From NCBI RefSeq assembly GCF_030463565.1, contig NC_134676.1, positions 27,777,228 through 27,841,227 of the forward strand: a DNA stretch of 64,000 nucleotides, given 5' to 3'. The translations under genes and the position numbers were made by a program. This document shows, in pieces, positions 21,591 to 32,670 of this stretch. Source of the stretch: Pelecanus crispus (Eukaryota; Chordata; Aves; Pelecaniformes; Pelecanidae). Each line of letters opens with the position of its first letter. Position 1 is the stretch's first letter. The notes under the pieces are model-generated. The model had not been told where the DNA came from. It was given only the letters and a program-made list of their open reading frames with translations, and did no database searches.

Positions 21591-24500
21591 CTTGTCAAAT
21601 CTTCCTTTGTCATTCTGTCTCTGGTGACATATAGCGGAGGCATAGCACAATGGAGGTTTACTTCCAATGAAAAAAGGAGGTGAATGCAAACTTTGTACAA
21701 ATTTATTACAACAGGTAATGAGTTTACCATAAATGTATAAATGTTTTTGGTTTTGTGTTTGGTTTGGTTTTTTTTAAATTAAGACTTAACAAGTTAAGAC
21801 TTAAATAAGTCACAGTTCTCATGCAGATGTGTACTGTGCAGTAGCTCTCAGTGGAGATTTCCCTGGCCTTCAAGCTCCCAGAGATGGGGACATGGCAACT
21901 CAGGGTGGATGTGAAAAGGAACATGTAGGAGAAAGTTGTTCCCCAGGTGGTAATGGCCACTTTTCTCTCTTTTCCAACACAGATACACTCAATTCCTTTG
22001 TTAGAATTACCTTGATTATGAATAACCCATACTGCTTGTTTTCTATTGTATTATTCTCTTAAATCTCCATTGTGATTTACATATGCATATACACACACAA
22101 GTCACCACAAAAGTTCTGTTAAGATCCCCATCAGCTGAAAAGCATTATAGGTGCCTCTTGTTATTACCCACATTGAAACTCACTTTTTGGACTTCTTGTT
22201 CAAATTCCAGAGTGCCAATTTGCGTGCCCAGTTTTTGAAGGGGTATGAGACTGGCTACAAGTGAGACCAGCAAAAAACCAGACTTCTCACCATTACTGAT
22301 GTGTTCGATACCTGATTCAGCTACTGAATTAGTGATGACAAAACAACTTTGAAATAGTACCAAAACTGAAAGGCCTAAATGATACACGATGCCGCTAGCT
22401 TTTTTCTTCCTCTTTCTTTAACTCTCCTGTTCCCTGTTGCTAGTGTTGACTATGCCGAGTCTTTCAGCAGCCCTCTTTTTCACTGCAGATGGAGCACAAA
22501 CACTTCTAAGTTGTTATTCATGCCCCTAATGATGCTCATAACCCAGCTACTCATATCAGGAATGCTGTAGTATGAAAGTGTAATGTTACTCACTGTCATG
22601 TCTCTGTTCAAATGACTTCTTGGTCATTAACTAGTCCCAGCATCATAATTCTGGGGTAAACGTCTATATTTTCCTCTGCCTATGAGAAGCTTAGGGGAGA
22701 ATTCTGTTGCTACATTGCTGATACAAACTAATCACCTCTTCCCTGAGGAACACACTAATAGCTTTTCAGACGAGAGGAAAAAATATCTGCCCTGTGCTAG
22801 CTTGATTTTTCAAGATTTTTAATAACAAATAATTTATCTTTTACCAGAGTAACCATCAGGGTCAGACATATAAAAATATTGCTTACTCTTTAGGTAATTT
22901 TGAATATGAAACTGGATAAGAATTAGGAACTTAATTCAACAGCTTTGGTGTACTGAGAAATAAATACATTCTCAAGCTGCTAAAACTCTCAGAGGGGCCA
23001 GGTGGCTGCCACTGGCAAAGTTCTGTGACTTTGATACATGTACCCTTCTCCTCAGAGAAATCTGGAAAATTTCACAACACAAAAATTCTTCCTTATAATC
23101 AAGCCTCTCTGACCACTTTGTGCCATGGGGTGGTGAAGTTGTCCCCTGACCACTTTGATCCTTTATCTCTCTTCAGTCTTTCTGATACCCTACCGGGTTG
23201 TGTGGAGTTGGAGGTGGACTGCCAGGCCTGACTACAGATGGTGACAACTAATAGAAAAGACCTTCTCTGAGCTGCTCAGGGTTGATACCTGGGGCCAGGG
23301 GCTAGGTCTTTCAAAAGTCATCATCAGCAATTGGGAATTCAGGCTCTCAAGCCTGGATTTGGTGAATGAAAACTGGGTTTGAGATTGCCTGATAGGAAGA
23401 AGATGGGGCCAGATGGGATATTGCATCTTCTGAGACCAGGTCTTTGGCAAAACTAGTGCTACATGGAGGCAAGAAATGTTCTTTAAGGGAGGGAAAAGGG
23501 GACCTGTTATGGTCTCAAGTGACAGTGTTGCGGGGCTACTGTGGCAAGTAAAGCAGAAGTAGCAGGAATGCATATTAGTGTTGCAACTGACTGGAGCACA
23601 GGACAAGTTGCCACCTTCCCCATCACTTTGTGGTTGGTCACAGCAAATGCAACAAAGTGCACAAGTCGTCTCACCAAGACTGAGATCCTCCTAGACTGCT
23701 TCGACAGTAGTGCCCAGGAAGGTGCCTGCAAGGAAAGGCAGTGACCGGGCAGCTGACAGAGCAGCCAGAAGCCATAGCTGCAGCAGTGGCTGCATCCTGC
23801 AAGGCTCCAGCCCTCAGCCTCAGCACAATCCTGTGACTGCCTCTTGCACATGCAGAAATCAAATAGGGAAGGGACGAGCAGCTCCTCAGTGGTTCTGTGC
23901 CCCTCATGCTCCCAGCTCTGCCATGGTCAGAGCTGAGAGGCACCGGCTCCTCTGCCAGCTGCGCACCAGCCCAGGACAAGGGTGGCCAGCAGGGTCCTGC
24001 TCTCCTGTGCAGCAGCAGCAGAGCCACACGCATGGCTGGTGTGATGTGCAAGGGTGCCATCATGGGGAATTGTGCTCGGGACCATCTCTAGGTGTGCTTG
24101 AATTTATTAGTGTTGATGCAGCTGTGCTGTATCACTCTTCAGCCTCCCACAGCTTCTCCTCAGCTTTTGGAGTTACACAGGCAAGCCTCCTCCTTCCCTC
24201 CCCCTGCAAAGCCGTATGCAAATACTGAAGGTGTGTGAGGGGACTCTTCAAGACTCTTGTTACTCTCCCTCCTTGAGACCTGCTGTCTTGAGACATTGTG
24301 GTAAAATTGAGATTAATGAGAATGTTTCAGGGATTTCTAAAAAGTACAATTTGTCAGGGGGAGTATCTGAAGACTCACATGGGCTGCTGAGATACTCTGC
24401 CTCTCAGAGGAAAGTACATTGCTCCTTAAAGCTGCAAGATCTTACCAGTAGGGTGATGTGCGGGGTCTAGTAGCTATGAAGGACAGCAGCTAAGATCTGA

Positions 24501-25667
24501 GCACAGCAAGTTTGTGTGTCTGGACTCAGGAAGTACCTGGTCTCCCTGCTTCATCTGTGACTAACCCTAGCTTTTAAGTGAAGAACTGTAGTTCTCCCTA
24601 ACTTTTTAAGCTCAAAACATTACAGACATAACCAGTGACTAACTGGCTTTAAATAATTAGCATAGTCTTGTACACATATACTGCAGATCTTCATCCAGGG
24701 GAAGAATAAATTACCTTTACCTGAAATCCACATCCTTTAGTGACATATTTAAGGTCAAGATAGCTCTTGCTGCTGACTGTAATGTGCCTGGACCTGGGCC
24801 ACGCACAGAAATGTGATTCTACCTGGGCAGGTATCACACTAACACAACTGAGCCATGCCTAAGACTGCTAACAGACACCACCAGGGCTAGCACTGTGCTT
24901 TGTAAATAAACCTGCTTGCTAGCAACCACTATATAAATCACTAATGCAAGACACACTGCACAGCACAGGTAAAGCTTCAGAAGCAGATCTTACAGAGCAT
25001 CCAACACACACAGCTGTGATACCCTTTCACTTGCTCCCCTAATCAGATTAGAAAGCCTGTGCTAAAGTATTGAAGACATGTGAGGCTGTGTGTCTGCCTT
25101 CTGCCTTTGCCTACTTGTTTAAGCACATCATGAAAAGTTTTGCATACTTCTCTCCAAAACAGCGGATTAAGTATAAAGGTACATATATGGATCTTAATTC
25201 TTTAAGTTATGCCTACACAGAATTGATATGCAAAGGTGGTAATATTCACAAAGGACTGACATTCAGAGTTGTCTTGTAAATAAAATAGAAACTTATTTGG
25301 TGTGTAAGTACACAGTATTTCTTAAGATACCTCTGAGATACTTGACTACAGTGGTTGAAAATATAATTGTTCCAGGCTGTTAGGTGCTGATACACTGTAG
25401 TCCAAGCACGTGCTGCTGCCAGCATGATTTCCAAGCTTGCTTCGTCCCTCTGGGTGAACCCCAGCCCGTGGCCTGTAAGCCCAAGTGGGACTGCAGCAGT
25501 TCTAATGGGGTCACAATAGGGAGAGTCATTTGGTAGTCAGGCTCGTATTTTCTATCATTGCCAGAAAATCTGGCAGTCATTGATTGAAAGAAGAAAAAAG
25601 AAGGCTGGGGCAACGGTTGGAGGGAAAAAGAGGTTGCTATTCGTATGATCAGTGGCCTTTGATGTGC
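21591..25667. other. Intergenic sequence
   Basis: No supportable gene. The 172-codon frame at 23710-24228 and its antisense neighbours have no recognisable domain and lie in a locally G+C-richer patch where long chance frames are expected. No tRNA or clear repeat was seen. Confidence 0.55.
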
Positions 25668-26871
25668 AAAGATCTCCCAGGTCGCAAGCCAGCCATACCC
25701 AGCCAGCATGGGTTCATGAAAGGCAGGTCCTGCTTGACCAACCTGATCTCCTTTTATGACCTGGTGACCCGCCTGGTGGGTGAAGGAAAGGCTGTGGATG
25801 TCATTTATCTGGACTTTAGCAAAGCCTTTGACACCGTCTCCCACAGCATTCTCCTTGGGAAGCTGGCAGCTCATGGCTTGGATGGGCGTAGTCTTCGCTG
25901 GGTAAAAAACTGGCTGGGTGGCTAAGCCCAAAGAGTAGGGTGAATGGAGTTAAGTCCAGTTGGTGGCCAGTCACGAGTGGTGTTCCCCAGGGCTCTGTTT
26001 TGGGGCCAGCCTTGTTTAATATCTTTATTGATGATCTGGATGAGGGGATTGAGTGCACCCTCAGTAAGTTTGCAGATGACACCAAGCTGGGCGGGAGTGT
26101 TGATCTGCTGGAGGGTAGGAAGGCCCTGCAGGGGGACCTGCACAGGCTGGACCCATGGGACGAGGCCAACTGTATGAGGTTTAACAAGGCCAAGTGCTGG
26201 GTCCTGCACTTGGGTCACAACAACCCCATGCAATGCTACAGGCTTGGGGAAGAGTGGCTGGAAAGCTGCCTGGCCAAAAAGGACCTGGGGGTGTTGGTTG
26301 ACAGCCAGCTGAACATGAGCCAGCAGTGTGCCCAGGTGGCTAAGAAGGCCAACAGCATCCTGGCTTGTATCAGGAATAGTGTGGCAGCAGCAGGAGCAGG
26401 GAGGCGATTGTCCCCCTGTACTCGGCGCTGGTGAGGCCACATCTGGAATACTGTGTCCAGTTTTGGGCCTCTCAGTAGAAGAAAGACATTGAGGTGCTGG
26501 AGCATGTTCAGAGAAGGGCAATGAAGCTGGTGAAGGGTCTGGAGCACAGGTCTTATGAGGAGCAGCTGAGGGAACTGGGATTGTTTAGCCTGGAGAAGAG
26601 GAGGCTGAGGGGAGACCTTATGGCTCTCTACAACTACCTGAAAGGAGGTTGTAGTGAGGTGGGTGTTGGTCTCTTCTCCCAAGTAGTTAGCGATAGGACA
26701 AGAGGAAATGGGCTAAAGCTGCATCAGGGGAGGTTTAGGTTGGATATTAGGAAAAATTTCTTCATGGAAAGGGTGATCAAGCATTGGAACAGGCTGCCCA
26801 GAGAGGTGGTGGAAGCGTCCCTGGAAGCATTCAAAAAATGGGTAGATGTGGCACTCTGGGACATGGTTTAG
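25668..26871 (+). pseudogene. CR1 ORF2 reverse transcriptase remnant
   Basis: The first frame (to 25925) carries the GFMKGRSC motif and motif A, YLDFSKAFDTV. It hits a stop at 25923-25925, and the remainder continues in another frame (25940-26434) with [11 protein letters not shown] and the catalytic FADDTKL box. A second break at 26432-26434 leads to a third stretch (26494-26871) with the conserved CR1 C-terminal segment ([25 protein letters not shown]). At least two frame breaks make it non-functional, although all catalytic motifs are still recognisable. Confidence 0.9.
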
Positions 26872-26985
26872 CCTAGTGTACCCTTGATTGGTTTAGTGTG
26901 GATTTGGTAGTGTATGTTAATGGTTGGACTGGATGATCTTAAAGGTCTTTTCCAACCTAAATGATTCTATAATTCTATTCTATGA
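25668..26985 (+). mobile_element. CR1 LINE, 5'-truncated copy
   Basis: About 1.3 kb of the 3' part of a CR1 non-LTR retrotransposon. It contains the reverse transcriptase fingers and palm, the C-terminal region, a short 3' UTR (CTGGATGATCTTAAAGGTC) and a terminal ATTCTAT-type repeat ending near 26985. The 5' end is truncated, as is normal for LINE insertions made by target-primed reverse transcription. The left edge is approximate and is set where CR1 coding similarity begins. It shares high similarity with the copy at 60729-61320. Confidence 0.92.
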
Positions 26986-28611
26986 AATCAGAAGGATCAG
27001 TTTCCCTGAAATGCCCCACAGATGCAGGACATTGGCAAAAAACCTAACACAACAATATGTGGAAGAACACATCAGTGCTGAGTGAAGGTGTCAGTAGCTG
27101 AAAGAAGGCATGCTTTATGCACATAGGGCATGGCCAATCATTGCACACCCTGCATAAGCCCATGCGAGCTGATGCAAACAATTCTGTATGTTCTAAGTTT
27201 CACTGGAAAAATTTATCTCCATTATGTAAGATTCCAGCTCCAGATTGTTGGTTTTTTTTTTTTTTTTTCCCAAAATAAAAACGCAGGGCTGCTTGAAATC
27301 CATCTTTGCTATAAGAAGCTGCAGATCATTAACGTTCAGTGCTCCATGTAGGTGCTATCAGTGCCTATAACTCATCTTTACAGCCATGGTAATGGGACAT
27401 GGTAATGTCCCACAAGTTATGTGTTCTTTCCGATGGCTGAGAAGATGACCTTACTAACTTTGCTAATAATAAAATGCTCCATAGACATCCTGGAAAATCC
27501 TGATCAAGCAGATGTCTACAAAGCCCTTTCCTTTCCCCCAGTGATTTCCCTATGAAATCCTTTGAAATATTTTTTTTTTTAAATTGAGAGCCTCAAAGGG
27601 TTCTTTAGATGATGTTTCCCCTTGGAATCCAGTAAGACAGCACCTGCATTTTTCTGAGAAGGTTTTCAGGTGAAGTGAACCATAAGATTGCTCCCAAGTA
27701 AACATCCATCTTTACCTAGAAATGGCCTCATTACTCAGCAGGTCATACATTCATTACTGGTTCTCGTCTCGAGAGCTTGCAGAGTCACCTGGCATCTCGT
27801 CTAAGTGTTTTAGCACTGGCAAAAATGGGTAGTAATGATTGGCCCTAATAGGGCCACATTGTAAGATTTGATTTGAATGCCACAGAGTAACTGGGCCATC
27901 TAAAGTTGACCTGCCTGAAAATGTCAGCACAGCATGCGACTATTGAGAGAGTTAGGTGCTGCTGTTTCGATTAGTCATTTTATGACTCTGTCCCTAAATC
28001 CATCCATTCAGCCTTTTTTTGGCTCAAAGCCAACACCAGCTGCTCAGGCTGGGAACTGCCGTCTCTTAGGAAGACTAAAGGAAATGCTGATTTGTGCTGT
28101 GTCTATTTGAACCAAAGATCAGCAGGGGAGACTTTCTTCCAGTCCGAAGTGAATTTGAGGCTGTGGGTGACAGGTAGGGCATGGCTGTAGCTTATAATGA
28201 CTCTAGTTAAATCCCCAGCTGCATACTTTAATTGCAAGTTAAATTAAGATATTGTACAAAAAGGGTTCCAAATGTAGGTGTCTTCCTTTCTTAAAATAAT
28301 TCTTAAAAAGCAGTCACATGCCTAAAACCCTGTGATGTGGTAAAACTTTTCTGTCAAGCCATGACAGATACTGATGGGCTATGCAGTATTTGAATGCAAA
28401 TCTGACTCCAGCTCTGACATTAGCAAGATGATGTCTGTTGAGGTAGCTGTCACTGGAGTCATCACTGTTACTCAGAAGTGTAGTTGCATGCTAGATTAAA
28501 TATAGAGATCACAATTATAAATAAAGTGGTTACCGATTGCGGTGACTGATTTCAGAAAAATGTGGTAGTATCCACTTTTCAGTAATGATATCCATATAGT
28601 CTGTATCTGAT
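26986..28611. other. Intergenic sequence
   Basis: No supportable gene. It includes a run of about 18 T near 27250-27267 and otherwise unremarkable AT-rich DNA. Confidence 0.55.
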
Positions 28612-28740
28612 TATAGGATCATAGGATAATTCAAGTTGGAAGAGACCTTCAGAGGTTCCTAGTGCAACCTCCTGCTCAGAGCAGGGTCAGCTACGAGGTC
28701 AAAGCAGGTTACACAGGATTTGTCAATTTACTTCCATGTA
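28612..28740 (-). mobile_element. Diverged CR1 LINE 3' fragment, minus strand
   Basis: It begins TATAGGATCATAGGATAATTC, a degenerate reverse of the CR1 terminal repeat, then TTGGAAGAGACCTTCAGAGG and AGCAGGGTCAGC...AGCAGGTTACACAGG, which follow the usual CR1 tail order. It is strongly diverged and therefore old. The right edge is a guess. Confidence 0.7.
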
Positions 28741-31700
28741 CATCAGTCTCTGCAAGAGTTTTGTGCAGCTCAACCTTAATTTTGATCCTTGCCCTCACCT
28801 CCTTTCCTCCTGCCCAGTCTGGGGATCACATACAGATGTTACACTCAGCAAGACCATCTCGTAAGTTTGTACTAAATTGTTTAATATACCTGTTAGCAAA
28901 ATACTGGAAAACACAAGTCAAAATGCCTCTGTGTTCATTCATACCTAATTAAATAAGTTCACTTCATCCTTAGTTTTGATACTTCCCTCGCCACCTTTCT
29001 TCAGGCTTAGATAGAATCTCACACAGCAGCTTTCAATTTCTGCATTAAAAAGTATTTAGAAAAGTATACTGTATTTCTTGGCATGTAACTGTCACTTTAA
29101 TATGAATGTCTCAAAAGAATTTTTTTTTTTTTTTTTATACAGCATAATTATATTTCTGAGCTGCACACTAGCAGCAGGTCTGGAGCAATTGGCTTGACAG
29201 CTCTTTCACATATGTCTTTTTTATGTCCTCAAATACAGACTTCCAGTTTATTTTCTATGTGATCAAAGGTGTCTGTTGTTGATACCACAGTCCAGCTTGG
29301 TAGTTGATTATAGGGTTGTACAAATTTGCTATCCTATTTCCGCCAGAGCCTGCCACATCATTAATTTTCCTTGGAAAGATCTTAAACAGATGATTTTATA
29401 CTTTTAGGCACTTCAGAGAGATACTTCCAATTATTAAGCTATGGATGGTACATCTTTAACATAACACCAGCAGAAAGATTTCCAAATCAACACCAGTCCT
29501 TCCTGTCTGTGTGGGAATTGATCTTTGAACAAACTGGGGAAGGAGCTCTACGCTGGACGCCCTCCCCTCCCACATCAAAGAACTCAGTTCCTGGCTGCCT
29601 GCAAATAGTAGAGCTAATGCTGGAGGTTACCAATACTGGAAGTTAGGAGAAAGCAGTCAGACATCTTCTTTTGCCTGTTCTTCAGCTTCTGTATACCAAG
29701 CACATTCTCTTCTTGGGCTGAAAGTATGACTCAGACCTATGTGAGGAAATATTTCAAGATCTTCATGAGTCTTAATCATTATCCTCCACCAGATGTCAGG
29801 GAGCTTTCAAAGTTTTTCAGAGGCAAAACTCCAGTTCTTATCCATCCGCTCAGGGCTAATTAAAATATGGTCTGGACAAGACCAAAATATACCTAGAATG
29901 ACTTAGCATAGGAAGAAAAATTGATAGCAAGACAACTGCTGTGAAAAATTTACCGCTCTGCAGACCAGACACATTCAGAGGTGACGTTGTTATCCTTTTG
30001 CACCGTAACTTTAATAAGCCAGCCCTTTGTCTCTGTGCTTATGAAGAATGTCTTTAAATGATTAAATTACCTTCAATATCTATCTACAGGCCCCACAAGG
30101 CCATTTTGGACAACCAAGGCTGAACTGTGCTGGTGGCTTTCGCGTAACTTTGCTGCATCCTGCTGCAGGCTGGTATGGAGAGGTGTGGCAGATTTGCTGT
30201 TGAGCAAAGGAAGACTGCCTTTGCCACCATGCTCTAAAGTCAGGAAACATAGAAACAGCATCCAGGAAAAAAGAACAGCTGTTGAAACAATTAATCTACA
30301 GGAATTGCATTCAACAACAGGGTGCCGGAGGGATAAGGTTTTTCTCTAATTGGAGTTAGGAAGAGGATTTTTGTCTTTGTTTGTTGGTAAGAAATAAAAA
30401 ATTATATATTTTTATGGATACTTGAGAGACTTACTAGGCATAATAGAAATTCTTACATAAAATTCAGCTTCTACTAACATTCAAATAACTATTCAAAGTG
30501 AAAACAATCTGCATTATTCCATGCAGTGGGTAAAAAAGAAATATAAATCACACAGAATTCAAGCTCAAATCTCATTCTGGTGACTAAGATAATTGTTTGT
30601 TTCCAGAAGAAGCCCGTACATAAGACATATGGTAACAGAAACATAACTAATCATTTTTAAAACCTGTAAATTGTAGAGACTCCTTTCCCCACCCTTATCT
30701 GCTTCACCAATGCCATCACAAAGTTATCACCCAGCCAGCAGAGTAGGTAGCACTGCAGCAAATATGTGCAAGGAATTGTGAAGCAGGTACTATGATAAAA
30801 TGTAATTATGCTATATAAAAAATATATTTCTTTGGAGACATTCATATTAAAGTGACAGCTACATCCCAAGAGATACAGTACATTTTTCTAAATGCTTTTC
30901 TAATGTGGAAATTGAAAGTTACTGAGCAAGATCCTATCTAAACCTGAAGAAAACAGGCTCGATTTCCAGACTAGCTGATGAACATAGGTAGCAGTTTTCC
31001 AGTTTGTTCTGCAGAATTGTAAGATGCTAGCATAAAAGAACAAAAATGAAAGTTGTATTCAGTAACTCTTGGGAGAAGCTGGTGTGAGGGCCAAAAAAGG
31101 GAAATAAGGGAAAAGCTCTGCATTCGTGATGTGAGCTCTGGGCCTCTCTGGGCCTTTTTCTTTGGAGTCTGACTGATCAAATTTCATATTTTCTACTGAT
31201 CTTTTGTCTTAAGGTACAAGTTGCTAAACCCAAAGGCTTCACAAGGCAGTAGATGAGTAAATTATGCCTTCAGCTGTAGAACTGGTGTGATATATTCAAT
31301 TATGTGAAGTTATAGCCTTAGCTAATTAGTTGACAAAAATGTAATTTTTTAAGGCTCTTCCTTGGGATTTTTTCATGGAACCAAGGGTGTTTGTTTCTTT
31401 TTTCTTTAGTTGCCTAATAATAAAAGGCTTCAGAAATTGTTCAGCAAGAGAATAATGACTATTTGCAATTTGTGTTTTCCTTTTGAATGATCTTTTCAAG
31501 GGACACTCACAAACATCTTACGAAAACACTTCCCATGATTTCTCTTGGGGGAAGGTTCACTGCTGTGTGTGCTGCTTGTGCACATTTGTTTGTGTTTGGC
31601 TCTTTAGGGAACTAAAACTGAGTAGGCCGATTTCAAGGATACCTTGATGACTAATAATGCCTGAATATCAATCAATACTGGTCTGATTTAGGTTTTTTGT

Positions 31701-32439
31701 CTTAACACCTAAAGAAAGAACCAGATATAAAAAAATACAAACACTCTGAACTCATGAACAGTTAGTCTGTCATGAGCATTTGGGTGCATTCAAGAAATGA
31801 CGTTGGAGAAGTGGGCTCATATTTGCAGGACGTTATGTCATTTCAGTCCTCATCAGTTCTTGATGCTTCAGAGAATGCAAAGACATCAGTAGGGATCTGA
31901 GGGCTTTGTCATACCTACAGCTAAGTCATTAATTTGAATTTTGGAAGGACTTTCTGGTTCAGTCATAGCTTTCAATGATACGTCTTCTGCAATGCCAGTG
32001 TAAAGTATTTCCACCTTCCACTCGCAGCCACAAATTACCATCCCGTTGTGCACCCTCTTGTTTGAGTCTGTCCAATCTTTTCTGACAATAGCTAGGAAAA
32101 AAAAGGTGGCTTTTATCCTGCCCCATTCTCCTGTTCTGCTGTACAATGCTGCCCCATGAAAACCTGTGTCAGCACAGCTGGGTGGTGGGAAGTAACCCGA
32201 TGAAATCTCCAGTACTGCCATAGGTTTATGTCAGGAGTGATTAACTCAGTCAAGCCCTCCCTCAGCAGAAAAAAGGGATTTCAAAATGGCTTGCCCTAAC
32301 AGCTGCTGATGCTGTGATGCAGCCAGGCAGGAGCTCAGATATGTGGCTTGACCAATTATCAGAGCCAATGGTTGCAGGAACCCCCAGAATATGCTTATGT
32401 TCCCCAGGAGAGGATGTGATTTTAAATCCGTAGCCATGT

Positions 32440-32670
32440 GGGAGAAGACAGGGGCAGGTGCAGTGGCTCTCAGCTCAGGGAGCTGTGCCAGTCATGGGGG
32501 ACTGGAGCCAGGAGCCAGCCTTGCTTGCTGAGGGCAGGCAGGAGCCTCCCAGGGACCCAGCAAGGCTGGGAAGAAGCTGGGAAGTGCAGTGATTCTCAGC
32601 TCCCAGGAGCTGCCTCCAAATATCATCCCTAATTTCTTAAGCCTTGCCTGTCTGTTTAATAAACTTGCTT
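32440..32670. repeat. Imperfect direct repeat with downstream AATAAA
   Basis: Two similar segments about 130 bp apart share GTGCAGTG.NTCTCAGCTC and GGAGCTG (about 32456-32488 and 32584-32614). An AATAAA at 32657-32662 follows. It may be an old duplicated element or part of an unrecognised LTR. Confidence 0.35.

Noticed and set aside
23710..24228. 172-codon + strand frame
   Set aside because: No known domain, rich in Ser, Cys and Gln as expected from the local GC-rich composition, with overlapping open frames on the other strand. Treated as chance.
25922..26521. 199-codon minus-strand frame
   Set aside because: It is an antisense shadow of the CR1 reverse transcriptase, whose motifs are clear on the + strand.
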